NCBI RefSeq assembly: GCF_000208385.1
Contig: NC_015436.1
Location: forward strand, 1,922,001-1,986,000
DNA from: Parasphaerochaeta coccoides DSM 17374
GTDB taxonomy: Bacteria > Spirochaetota > Spirochaetia > Sphaerochaetales > Sphaerochaetaceae
DNA: 64,000 bases
Direction: 5' to 3'
The notes beneath the pieces were generated by a model. The model worked only from the letters and a program-made list of their open reading frames with translations, searched no databases and was not told the DNA's origin. The translations under genes and the position numbers were made by a program. This document shows positions 9,368 through 17,923 of this stretch, one piece after another (position 1 is the stretch's first letter; every line of letters begins with the position of its first letter).

Positions 9368-10315
9368 TTGCCATTTTCGCTGGTTTTGAGTATTTTAGCA
9401 GACGTGTGTACCATACCTTCTTACCCCGAATCAATCCGCCCGGATCGGAATCATATTGAGATATTGCAGCCTTATCTGCTTACCCATCGCCGTAGGATCA
9501 GTGAACTGTCCATGTCGGCACTTGTCCCCTTTGCCTCGAAACATGATACGCATGTAGCTTCATTCATTGACTCCGCCGGAAACACCCAGTACATGATATC
9601 AGGCATCAACCGCAGGTTCGATGGCAACATGGAGAAATTCGCCGTTTTCCCCGCAGGCTATCCAGGGCGGGAGATGATGGTTTCCATCATGAAGAAGGTC
9701 TCGGTCATTTCCTTCATTCCCGTAGACGATGTCATGGAATGGACACGTCATATTTCCCGTGACTTCCCTCATCTTGCCGTCACCGAGGATAGGGATAATG
9801 CGGACTACGTATACCGGAAACAGGATCTCATCACACTCCAGGGTCCACAGCTTCACAAGAAGCTCGCCCACGCCCTGAAATTCGAGGCTGAGCATTCCGA
9901 ACATTTCATAGTGGATGTTGCTGATACGCCGCAGGCAGACATGATATCAGTTCTTGACCAATGGGCTGCGGGAAAAGATGTGGTGGAAGATTATGAAGCC
10001 GTACGTATTTCTTTGGAGTTGCGGAAAGAGCTGAACCTGGAAGGCATAGCCGTTTATGCACGCCCCGGAGAACCTGTGGCTTTCACGCTCGTGGAGTATG
10101 ACGGCTCCGACCGCGTCATCACCCATACGGAGAAAGCGATTCCCTCTTACAAAGGTGTTTACCAATTTCTCAACAGAGCATTGGCAATGAGCCTTCCTCC
10201 GGATGTCGTGGATATCAACAGGGAACAGGACTTAGGGATTCCCGGACTCCGCCAGGCCAAGAAGACATACCAGCCCTACACCTTCGTCACCAAGTATAAG
10301 ATTGAGCTTCCTTAA
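9368..10315 (+). CDS. DUF2156 family protein (GNAT-like fold, function unknown)
   Basis: About 315 residues from a TTG start preceded by AAAGAGG; the frame extends back to 9296, and a GTG at 9404 is another option, so the start is uncertain. Recognisable family sequence begins near SIRPDRNHIEILQPYLL and continues with RRISELSMSAL. The central block FPHLAVTEDRDNADYVYRKQ and the following LQGPQLHKKLAHALKFE match the pattern of DUF2156 proteins, which share their fold with the acyltransferase part of lysylphosphatidylglycerol synthases. The C-terminal half, with VAFTLVEYDGSDRVITHTEKA, fits an acetyltransferase-like sheet. No activity can be assigned. It lies 83 bp after the phosphatase on the same strand, possibly cotranscribed. 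Confidence 0.75.
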   Translation: MPFSLVLSILADVCTIPSYPESIRPDRNHIEILQPYLLTHRRRISELSMSALVPFASKHDTHVASFIDSAGNTQYMISGINRRFDGNMEKFAVFPAGYPGREMMVSIMKKVSVISFIPVDDVMEWTRHISRDFPHLAVTEDRDNADYVYRKQDLITLQGPQLHKKLAHALKFEAEHSEHFIVDVADTPQADMISVLDQWAAGKDVVEDYEAVRISLELRKELNLEGIAVYARPGEPVAFTLVEYDGSDRVITHTEKAIPSYKGVYQFLNRALAMSLPPDVVDINREQDLGIPGLRQAKKTYQPYTFVTKYKIELP

Positions 10316-10482
10316 CTGACGACAGATGGGCTGTGGTGATTTTGTTACCCTGTTTATACGCTTGTTCCTCTGTGATACTGGGTACGCTCACCCACGCAAA
10401 CTCACGTAAGTATCCGCCTTGGGTCAGGAAGTGTTGACGTTTTTCATAGTTTCCTGTAATTCCGCGTACTTGTTTAATTCCT

Positions 10483-10971
10483 GTGCTAACTTTTACGAAT
10501 GCTGCAATAAGTCTGCTCAAAAACAAAGTTTTTGCATTAGTGATGCAAAAACTTTATAAAATCGGGCGGTATGATGTGAAGGGCAAGCAGTATTTGAAAA
10601 CGGGTGATAAATACTATGCCGCCGATGTCGGCCTGCGTTATGCTCTGCTTGGAAGCAAGAAAGCCGACTTGGGGCATATCCTTGAAAATATTGTTTTCCT
10701 GGAACTCCTGCGTCGAGGATATGATGTCTATATCGGCAAAGTCGGCAGTACGGAGGTTGATTTTGTCGCTGTTGGTGACGAAGGTGAGGAATATTATCAA
10801 GTCGCCTATACCGTCATTGACACGGACGGCAAAACTTTAGAGAGGGAACTTGCTCCGCTTGATACAATCAACGACCATAATCCAAAGTATCTTTTGACAA
10901 TGGATCATACGCCGCTGACCTCTCACAACGGAATCAAGCAAATCAATGTCCTTGACTGGCTGTTGAAATAA
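10483..10971 (+). pseudogene. C-terminal remnant of an AAA ATPase with DUF4143 domain
   Basis: The readable part (from about 10543) starts KLYKIGRYDVKGKQYLKTGD and continues with ADVGLRYALLGS, LGHILENIVFLELLRRGYDVY, EVDFVAVGDEGEEYYQVAYT and the closing INVLDWLLK. These are the core motifs of DUF4143, which in complete proteins follows an N-terminal AAA ATPase of about 200-250 residues. No Walker A or B sequence is found upstream in any frame, so only the last third remains. The domain's nuclease-like E/D-F-QV residues are intact. A long perfect palindrome (10525-10555) lies at the broken edge. Most likely a decayed gene. Confidence 0.75.
10525..10555. repeat. Perfect 13-bp inverted repeat with 5-base loop
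   Basis: AAAGTTTTTGCAT (10525-10537) and ATGCAAAAACTTT (10543-10555) are exact reverse complements around TAGTG. It marks the 5' end of the DUF4143 remnant and may be a deletion or insertion scar, or a terminator for upstream transcription (no clean T-run follows). Confidence 0.8.
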
Positions 10972-11163
10972 CCGGGCAAACAGCAAGGGTCCTTTGTCTT
11001 TTCGGGGGAGGATTGTTTTGTTGTTATATCCTTTTTATTAAGCCGCATAGCATAAAGAAAAGACACCGAACCCGTAAACGACCGGAAACTCAATATCCAA
11101 CCAGTCATTACAATAAAGTTAATATTATATATCACTATAATAATCCTTATTAGGAATATTATA

Positions 11164-11328
11164 ATGAATAATAACTATACATCTCCGGCAAGATATATCA
11201 AAATACTTGAGGAATTTCTCCAAGAAGAATATGCTTATTTCCGAAGAAACCAGAAAATATATGTATACGGAAGATTAGTATTTGTTTTTTCCCTGCAAAA
11301 AAGGAGAACCCAATGTCCATCCTTATGA
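11164..11328 (+). CDS. Possible 54-residue small protein ahead of the hydrolase
   Basis: An ATG with AGGA eight bases upstream opens a 54-codon frame rich in Tyr, Asn and Lys: it begins MNNNYTSPARYIKILEEFL and continues with an acidic/aromatic stretch EEYAYFRRNQKIYVYGRL. Its stop lies 15 bases inside the next gene, so it could be a leader peptide coupling translation of the lipoprotein hydrolase. The surrounding DNA is AT-rich. No family is recognised and the frame could be chance. Confidence 0.25.
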   Translation: MNNNYTSPARYIKILEEFLQEEYAYFRRNQKIYVYGRLVFVFSLQKRRTQCPSL

Positions 11329-12827
11329 AAAAAACTATCAGTCCCCCTCATATGATAACATTACTGATGCTCACTTTCATCTTTGCATTATCCGGTTGCA
11401 AAACCCTTCCTCCATCCACAGAAATGGATTCTCCGGAAAAAATCATAGAAAAAACCATGTCCGTACTGCCAGCAAAAGATGAGGAACCGGAAAAGCCAAG
11501 TCTGGATATCTCCGGCGTATGGCATGGAGAGCTTGAGGTCGGATCTCTTGCCCTTCTTATGGAATTTTCTTTTTCACAGATTGTACAAGACCAAACCACA
11601 TGGATGGCAGTCTTGAACATCCCACAGCAAATGGCATATGAAATCCCCATCACCCGTACAGAGTTTGATGGAACATATCTCTTTCTGGACATGACCACCA
11701 TACAGGCGACATACTCTGCGACCGTTGAAGAAACAGACGAGGAAATAGTGATTTCCGGGACATACACGCAAGGGGCCTCACTTCCTCTGGTTCTCAGAAA
11801 GAAGGAAGCTACTTCAACGCCCTTGCGTAAGCATCAGGAACCAATTCCTCCATATCCATATGTATCGGAAGAAATAAGCATAACAACTCAAGAAGATTTC
11901 CTCCTTGGGGCAACCATCACCCGACCAGATGACGGGCTTAAGCATCCTGCCGTCATCCTAATCAGCGGAAGCGGACAGCAAGATCGGGATGAAACGATAT
12001 TCGGACATAAACCATTCAAGGTCATCGCGGATAGTCTGACACGCTCCGGGTTCATTGTAGTCAGGGCGGATGACCGTGGTGTCGGGACTTCCGGCGGCGG
12101 TGCTACGCTCAGTCAGGCGACTACACGTGATTTTGCACGTGACGCGGAAGCAATTCTTGACCATACGCTGTCGCTTGAGTCAGTGGATTCTTCCGCCGTC
12201 GGACTCATCGGACACAGTGAGGGAGCTTTAATCACTGTGATGGTGGCCGCCCGCCGTCAGGATGTCGCGTTCATCATCTTGCTCAATGGGCCAGGTATCA
12301 TCGGGAAAGATCTTATCCTGGCTCAAAGCCGGGAAATTATGAAAGCGCAAGGATTCCCGGAAGCGACGATCATGGCTGCGTCTGAAATCAACAATGCAAT
12401 TTATTCAACGGCGGTCGATCCCTCCCTTTCCCAGAAAGAAAAAGCCGATAGTATCAGGCACCGCCTGTTGGCAGTGGGCATGGGAGAAGATGAGGCGGAT
12501 GCCCAGATTGCCACCTTGCTCAGCCCTTGGTACGTTACCTTCCTCAGCCTTGATCCGCAGGACTATTTGCCGGAAATATCCATTCCTGTATTCATTGTTT
12601 CAGGTGGCAAAGATATCCAGGTTCCCTCCAGCCTGAATGTCACCGCGCTGAATGACGGATTGTTGAAAAGCAGGGCAACGGTCAGCATAGGCATCTATCC
12701 TGAAATGAACCATATCCTTCAGCCTGCCACCACTGGACTGCCGATGGAATATCCTCTGTTGGAGACGACTGTCCTTCCTGACCTGCTTGATGATATGGCA
12801 TCATGGTTGGGAAGTATTACTAATTAA
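11313..12827 (+). CDS. Lipoprotein alpha/beta hydrolase
   Basis: 504 residues. The signal ends in the lipobox FALSGC (Cys at about 29), so this is a membrane-anchored lipoprotein facing the periplasm or outside. Residues about 60-170 form a beta-rich N-terminal domain (GVWHGELEVGSLALLMEFSF, with further strands) typical of hydrolases with a DUF3887-like or lipocalin-like leader. The hydrolase domain has HPAVILISGSGQQDRDE (oxyanion region), RADDRGVGTSGG, the nucleophile elbow GLIGHSEGAL (Ser in GHSEG), an acid likely in SGGKDIQVP, and the His in EMNHILQP. It should cleave an ester; substrate unknown. AAGGAGAA precedes the chosen start; a second ATG lies at 11325. Confidence 0.9.
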   Translation: MSILMKKTISPPHMITLLMLTFIFALSGCKTLPPSTEMDSPEKIIEKTMSVLPAKDEEPEKPSLDISGVWHGELEVGSLALLMEFSFSQIVQDQTTWMAVLNIPQQMAYEIPITRTEFDGTYLFLDMTTIQATYSATVEETDEEIVISGTYTQGASLPLVLRKKEATSTPLRKHQEPIPPYPYVSEEISITTQEDFLLGATITRPDDGLKHPAVILISGSGQQDRDETIFGHKPFKVIADSLTRSGFIVVRADDRGVGTSGGGATLSQATTRDFARDAEAILDHTLSLESVDSSAVGLIGHSEGALITVMVAARRQDVAFIILLNGPGIIGKDLILAQSREIMKAQGFPEATIMAASEINNAIYSTAVDPSLSQKEKADSIRHRLLAVGMGEDEADAQIATLLSPWYVTFLSLDPQDYLPEISIPVFIVSGGKDIQVPSSLNVTALNDGLLKSRATVSIGIYPEMNHILQPATTGLPMEYPLLETTVLPDLLDDMASWLGSITN

Positions 12828-12931
12828 ATAGATAATTGTTTTCATAAAAAGAACTTGTATCATTCAGATTGTCCTAATTGCTCAGATGAGTCTTGCTTGA
12901 GATTTTTCCATTGGCAGGCTATGCTGACCGC

Positions 12932-13783
12932 ATGAATATGCAGAAATGTGGTTCCTACCATACGCATTCGCTGTACTGTGATGGCAATGATTCCATCAGG
13001 GATATGGTTGACGCGGCGACTTCCCAAGGCATGGCTGCCTTGGGAATGTCCAGCCATGCTCCGTGTCCGGAACACAATGTCCCTTGTCTCGCCGCGGAAG
13101 CATTCCCCGTATATCTGGATGAGATACGGACGCTCGGCAAGGAATACACCGGAACAATCAAAGTCTATGCAGCAATGGAATGTGAGTATATGGATCGTTC
13201 CAGCATCCTCTGGGGCATGGAATATCAGGACAGGCTCGACTATGTAATCGGCTCCGTCCACAGCATGTACCATGATCCGGCTTCACGTCCTTTCAGTATC
13301 GATGGCCCCGTGGAGCAATTCGAGGCTTTGCTTCATGAGAAATTCAGTGGCAGGATACAGGACTTCTCTGCGTATTATTACGAGTTACAAAAAAGGATGA
13401 TCAAGGATTTCCGTTTTGATTTCCTCGGTCATTGCGACCTGATCACCAAGCATAACAGGAACAACAAGTATTTCAATCCAGATGAACCCTGGTATCGGCG
13501 TCAGGTCGATTCCATGTTGGAGACGGCGGCGCTCCATAATGTGAGGGTCGAGGTGAACACCGGTGGAGTCAGCCGTGGATATTCAACGGATTTCTACCCC
13601 TCCGCCTACATGAGAAAGCGTTGCCATGATGTGGGCATTTCAATGGTGGTGACCAGCGACGCCCATGCTGCAAAGAACGTGGCTTTCGGCTTTGAGCAGG
13701 CATTCGGATGTCTGAAAGAAGCCGGTTATACCTGCCATGACGTATTCACGGACGGACAGTGGGAAAGCGTGGAGATTGGCTAA
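12932..13783 (+). CDS. PHP-family phosphatase, histidinol-phosphatase-like
   Basis: 283 residues from ATG 12932 (the frame runs back to 12893 without family sequence). All metal-binding blocks of the PHP superfamily are present in order: YHTHSLYCDG, MSSHAPCP, AMECEY, YVIGSVHSMY, FLGHCDLITKHN, VEVNTGG and VTSDAHAA. This layout is that of the monofunctional HisJ/HisK type, which removes phosphate from L-histidinol phosphate in histidine synthesis, using a trinuclear metal site. No other his genes are near, so the substrate could also be another small phosphate ester. Stands alone between two unrelated genes. Confidence 0.87.
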   Translation: MNMQKCGSYHTHSLYCDGNDSIRDMVDAATSQGMAALGMSSHAPCPEHNVPCLAAEAFPVYLDEIRTLGKEYTGTIKVYAAMECEYMDRSSILWGMEYQDRLDYVIGSVHSMYHDPASRPFSIDGPVEQFEALLHEKFSGRIQDFSAYYYELQKRMIKDFRFDFLGHCDLITKHNRNNKYFNPDEPWYRRQVDSMLETAALHNVRVEVNTGGVSRGYSTDFYPSAYMRKRCHDVGISMVVTSDAHAAKNVAFGFEQAFGCLKEAGYTCHDVFTDGQWESVEIG

Positions 13784-13895
13784 GTACCCTATTTTCAATC
13801 CCATGAAATCAGGGAAAAAGGATGCAAGAATCCCTCATTGAGGACTCTCCGCAAGATTGCTCATCTTCCCATTTTTCCTCTTTCCCATTTTTTTA

Positions 13896-13944
13896 TTGAC
13901 AGCGCATAACACAGTGTATATTCTTTTTAACCGAACGGTCAGTC
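13896..13944 (+). promoter_or_regulatory. Promoter and TetR-type operator of the regulator/calcium pump pair
   Basis: TTGACA (13896-13901), 17 bases, then TATTCT (13919-13924) form a promoter. Just after the -10 lies ACCGAACGGT (13930-13939), a palindrome with two central bases; its right arm extends to CGGTCAGT, half of the common TetR-family site. An operator here would block initiation, so the TetR protein encoded 37 bases on probably represses itself and the P-type ATPase. Confidence 0.65.
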
Positions 13945-13980
13945 AAAACCATAACAGAAAGACAGGGGGCATGTGCCATC

Positions 13981-14733
13981 ATGGAAACAAAGACGCCTGA
14001 TGTCACGGAACGCATACTTACCGCGGCGACCGAGCTTTTCTCACAGAAAGGCTTTGACGCGACATCAGTCAATGAAATCGCTGCGTTGGCAGGTGTGAAC
14101 AAAGCGCTTATCTACTATTATTTCCCCAGTAAGGATGCCCTCTTGGGAAGTATCGTGCGGAAACTGACGGATCATGTAGATGCCATGACCATGGATTTCT
14201 GTTCCCGCTACATTGTCAACGCCATCAAGGAAGGCACTCTTGACATCCTGACCGACCGCCTGCGCTTCACCGACACACAGACGCGCGGAATCTTCATGGA
14301 TGCCCTGGCGTCCTACTGCCGGAACCTCACCGAATATGCCATAAGCCAGAAAGACGTAGTGCGCATCATGCTTTCAGAATCCCTTAAAACGGACAGCAAA
14401 TACCAAGTCAGTCTTTTCTCGTTCCTGATAATGGGCAAAGAGGAATTTGGCAATCATTTGTATACGCTGCTCCATGACGCGGATCCGGATTACACCCCTC
14501 ACGGAGAGATGACGCTGTTGCTTTTTTTCTTTATTATCATACCTATCATGAATTTTGCCGCCCATCTGGAGGACTATCACCGGATAAGCGGCGTGGCGAC
14601 TTCGATGGTCGTGGACACGTTCCTCGCGTCGATCGCTCATATAACTACGGCATCAATATCCGGCAATGACGTTTTATTATGTCTGCCGGGAAATACCCCC
14701 CAAGGAGGATTTACCCGTGATTGCACACCATGA
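13981..14733 (+). CDS. TetR/AcrR-family transcriptional regulator
   Basis: 250 residues, somewhat longer than typical (about 200). The N-terminal DNA-binding domain is clear: TERILTAATELFSQKGFDAT, SVNEIAALAGVNKALIYYYF, SKDALL. The remainder is the helical ligand-binding part, with an unusually hydrophobic helix LLLFFFIIIPIMNFAAH near residue 180. The last about 20 residues overlap the beginning of the downstream P-type ATPase gene by 17 bases, giving translational coupling. A palindromic operator sits in its own promoter, indicating autorepression. Since it forms an operon with a calcium-type ATPase, an ion or membrane stress signal is likely (inference). Confidence 0.92.
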   Translation: METKTPDVTERILTAATELFSQKGFDATSVNEIAALAGVNKALIYYYFPSKDALLGSIVRKLTDHVDAMTMDFCSRYIVNAIKEGTLDILTDRLRFTDTQTRGIFMDALASYCRNLTEYAISQKDVVRIMLSESLKTDSKYQVSLFSFLIMGKEEFGNHLYTLLHDADPDYTPHGEMTLLLFFFIIIPIMNFAAHLEDYHRISGVATSMVVDTFLASIAHITTASISGNDVLLCLPGNTPQGGFTRDCTP

Positions 14734-17329
14734 TCAGCTTCAAGACGTTTTGAAAGAACTGGGAACGGATCCCAAGACTGGCTTGTCGGCCTCGGAAGCT
14801 ACTTCCCGTCTTGCGAAGTACGGACCCAACAAGCTCAAGGAAAAGAAAAAGAAAACGAACCTGCAACGGTTCATCGAGCAATTCAAGGATACCATGATCC
14901 TTATCCTGCTCGCTGCCGCGGCGGTCTCCTTCGGGGTCTCGATCAGCGAAGGGCATGCTCCATATGAGTCCCTGCTGATCCTTGCCATCGTCATTGTCAA
15001 TGCAATCATTGGCGTCATGCAGGAGAACAAGGCGGAAAAGGCACTTGATGCCCTGAAGAACCTGACCGCACCCAAGTCCCGTGTCGTGCGTGACGGCAAG
15101 GAAATGGTCATTGACGCCGTTTCTCTTGTACCTGGCGACATCATTGTACTGGATGCCGGTGACATGCCTCCCGCTGACGCCCGCCTGATTGAGAGCGCCA
15201 ACATGAGAAGTGATGAGTCCGCCCTGACCGGGGAGTCAGTGGCAGCGGAAAAGAATGCAAACGCTCATGTTGTCCCTGATGCCGCGCTGGGTGACCGTTT
15301 CAATATGGTCTACAGCGGATGCAGCATTTCCTATGGCCGTGGCAGGGCTGTGGTGACAGGTACGGGCATGGAAACCGAAATGGGCAAGATAGCCAGCCTC
15401 CTCAGTGAGGAAAATGAGCTGGACACGCCGCTTCAGCAGAAGCTCGCCCAGTTGGGCAAGTCCCTGGGCATCATGGCTCTGATTGCCTGTGCGGTCATCT
15501 TTGTCATTGGCATCATTGATGATATTCCCGTGCTGGAGATGTTCATGACATCCGTCTCCCTTGCGGTTTCGGCTATTCCCGAAGGCTTGCCTGCCATTGT
15601 CACCGTTGTCTTGGCAATCGGAGTACAACGGATGGTCAAGCGCAATGCCATTGTCCGTCGTCTTCCGGCTGTTGAAACTTTAGGCAGCGCGTCGGTAATC
15701 TGTTCTGACAAGACAGGAACCCTCACCCAGAACCGCATGACCCTGACAAAAGCATATGCGGCGTCTGTCGATGCCCTTGAAAACATCACCACGTCCAACA
15801 GCGAGGCAGTCCGTGCGCTGTTGCAGTACAGCAGTCTCTGCTGTGATGGAAAAATCGAGATAGGCAGCGATGGGACGGAGCATCATATCGGTGATCCTAC
15901 AGAGACGGCCATTGTCCTTGCCGCGCACAGGAACGGCCTGACCCAGAAGATACTTAATGAGAAATATCCTCGCTTATCGGAGCTGCCTTTTGATTCCGAG
16001 CGCAAGCTGATGACCACCGTCAACAGCATCGATGGCAAGAATATCGTCATTGTCAAAGGTGCTTTTGATGTGCTTGCTGAACGTGTGGTATCCGGAGATG
16101 TAGAAAAAGCCCGTAAGGTTGTCGATGCGCTGAGTTCCGACGCTCTCCGTGTGCTGGGCGTCGCCTATAAGGTGATAGACACCGTACCGGAGCAGCCAAC
16201 CAGTGATGAGCTGGAGAATGGCTTGACGTTCATGGGGCTGGTGGGCATGATTGACCCGCCGCGTCCTGAAGTGCGGGACGCCGTCTCTCTCTGCAAGAAG
16301 GCTGGCATCAAGGTTGTGATGATTACAGGCGACCATGTGGCGACGGCACAAGCCATAGCCAAGGATCTGGGAATCATGGCTGCGGGCGATGAGGCCGTGA
16401 CCGGCAAGGAACTTGCGGCAATGAGCAATGCGGAGCTGGACAAGAGAGTGCGCCATATTTCCGTCTACGCCCGTGTTTCTCCGACTGACAAAATCCGCAT
16501 AGTGAAGGCATGGCAGGAACAAGGCGAGGTCGTGGCTATGACTGGTGACGGTGTGAACGATGCTCCTGCCTTGAAAGCCGCCGACATTGGATGCGCCATG
16601 GGCATCACTGGCACGGATGTTGCCAAGGGAGCCGCGGCCATGACGCTGACGGACGACAATTTCTCGACCATCGTGCATGCCGTGCGCGAGGGACGCGGAA
16701 TCTTCGACAATATCAAGAAGGTGGTGAGTTATCTGCTGAGCTGCAATATCGGTGAGGTGCTTACTGTATTCTTTGCCATGTTGATCTGGAGGCAGACGCC
16801 TCTGCTTTCCATGCAGTTGTTATGGATTAACCTGATCACTGACAGTCTTCCCGCTATTTCCTTGGGCGTGGAGCCTGTGGAGAAGGATGTCATGGATCGC
16901 AAACCGAAGTCTCGCTCCGAGGGTATATTCGCCAATGGCCTTGGCCTCCAGCTTGCGCTCCAAGGCACGATGCTCGCCATCCTGACTTTGATAGCCTTCT
17001 ATCTGGGCGGTGGAGGAACCGAGGGAGGAATAGCCGGTGGGCGCACCATGGCTTTCATGGTTCTGTCAATGAGCCAGTTCGTGCAGTCCTTCAATATGAA
17101 AAGCGCGCGTTCGCTGTTCAAAGTAGGTGTTCGTTCCAATCCGAACCACCTGCTTGCGGTCGCGGTCAGCGCAACGCTCCTTGCCTTGGTTCTGTTCGTT
17201 CCGCCACTGACCAGAATCTTTGAGCTGACCGCCCTGACAGGTGGTCAATACCTGATGGCTGTCGGTCTGGCGTTGTTCCCGTTCCCTGTCCTGGAGATTG
17301 CAAAAGCGTTCAATCTGGCTCGTCATTGA
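14717..17329 (+). CDS. Calcium-type P-type ATPase (PacL/PMR1-like)
   Basis: 870 residues from a GTG with AGGAGG eight bases ahead; this start overlaps the TetR gene by 17 bases. Landmarks in order: N-terminal cation ATPase domain (ETLASEATSRLA-like, GPNKL), actuator loop TGES, M4 motif SAIPEGLPAIV with the metal-binding Glu, phosphorylation site CSDKTGTLTQN, nucleotide-domain GDPTE and KGAFDVL, hinge TGDGVNDAPALK, and M6 WINLITDSLPAISLG with the Asn/Asp pair that binds Ca2+ in SERCA-type pumps. About ten membrane segments. It exports Ca2+ (possibly Mn2+) from the cytoplasm with ATP. A strong terminator follows. Confidence 0.95.
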   Translation: MIAHHDQLQDVLKELGTDPKTGLSASEATSRLAKYGPNKLKEKKKKTNLQRFIEQFKDTMILILLAAAAVSFGVSISEGHAPYESLLILAIVIVNAIIGVMQENKAEKALDALKNLTAPKSRVVRDGKEMVIDAVSLVPGDIIVLDAGDMPPADARLIESANMRSDESALTGESVAAEKNANAHVVPDAALGDRFNMVYSGCSISYGRGRAVVTGTGMETEMGKIASLLSEENELDTPLQQKLAQLGKSLGIMALIACAVIFVIGIIDDIPVLEMFMTSVSLAVSAIPEGLPAIVTVVLAIGVQRMVKRNAIVRRLPAVETLGSASVICSDKTGTLTQNRMTLTKAYAASVDALENITTSNSEAVRALLQYSSLCCDGKIEIGSDGTEHHIGDPTETAIVLAAHRNGLTQKILNEKYPRLSELPFDSERKLMTTVNSIDGKNIVIVKGAFDVLAERVVSGDVEKARKVVDALSSDALRVLGVAYKVIDTVPEQPTSDELENGLTFMGLVGMIDPPRPEVRDAVSLCKKAGIKVVMITGDHVATAQAIAKDLGIMAAGDEAVTGKELAAMSNAELDKRVRHISVYARVSPTDKIRIVKAWQEQGEVVAMTGDGVNDAPALKAADIGCAMGITGTDVAKGAAAMTLTDDNFSTIVHAVREGRGIFDNIKKVVSYLLSCNIGEVLTVFFAMLIWRQTPLLSMQLLWINLITDSLPAISLGVEPVEKDVMDRKPKSRSEGIFANGLGLQLALQGTMLAILTLIAFYLGGGGTEGGIAGGRTMAFMVLSMSQFVQSFNMKSARSLFKVGVRSNPNHLLAVAVSATLLALVLFVPPLTRIFELTALTGGQYLMAVGLALFPFPVLEIAKAFNLARH

Positions 17330-17361
17330 GACAAAACGAATCCAGTCACAGATACATCAAA

Positions 17362-17390
17362 GGGAGAAGCCACCGCTTCTCCCCTTTTTT
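17362..17390 (+). terminator. Rho-independent terminator after the P-type ATPase
   Basis: GGGAGAAGC (17362-17370), loop CACC, GCTTCTCCC (17375-17383), then C and six T. Textbook intrinsic terminator 32 bp after the stop. Confidence 0.95.
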
Positions 17391-17428
17391 CACGTCTTAG
17401 TCTTCATTCTGTGTTTTTCAGGAAGTAA

Positions 17429-17923
17429 TTAGGGCGTGGAGCCACCGTTTATGCCATCACCATTCTTCCAGTCCCCGATTTCTCCGGTAAAGTATACCGA
17501 CATATCCGTGCCTGCATAAAAGACTACAAAGTCGGCACTGCCATGCTCATCAGTATACCGTAAAGTTATCTGCCCTGAATTGGAACTCTCAATAGGATCA
17601 ACCCACTCGATGTGCCCATTCGTATATAAATCTCCGAGCTTCTGCGATACCGCCGGTTTCCCGATAGAATAGGTAATCTTCACATATACATCTGAGGCAT
17701 ATATAGACACGAACTCACTTCGACTGAACGAAGTATTGATACACACAGGATTGGCCGTGCCTCCCAAGGCAGTAGGGACTACTTCTCCGCTGTTTGTCGC
17801 GACATTGGCGACCAAGGTAACTTTCACACGATATTCCACGTTGCATGCAAACAGGCTCACGAGCAAGACTGCAAGAAGACACACGGATATACGTCTGAAC
17901 AGAGTATGTGTATTATTCATCAT
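17429..17923 (-). CDS. Small lipoprotein cotranslated with the fimbrillin-like protein
   Basis: 164 residues. A signal peptide with lipobox SLFAC (Cys at about 27) indicates an outer or inner membrane lipoprotein. The mature part is beta-rich (VKVTLVANVATNSGEVVPTA, QITLRYTDEHGSADFVVFYAG) and ends in a Gly/Asn-rich tail. No known family recognised. Its ATG overlaps the stop of the fimbrillin-like gene by four bases, so the two products are made together and probably belong to one surface structure. Last gene of a three-gene minus-strand group of lipoproteins. Confidence 0.8.
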   Translation of the reverse strand: MMNNTHTLFRRISVCLLAVLLVSLFACNVEYRVKVTLVANVATNSGEVVPTALGGTANPVCINTSFSRSEFVSIYASDVYVKITYSIGKPAVSQKLGDLYTNGHIEWVDPIESSNSGQITLRYTDEHGSADFVVFYAGTDMSVYFTGEIGDWKNGDGINGGSTP

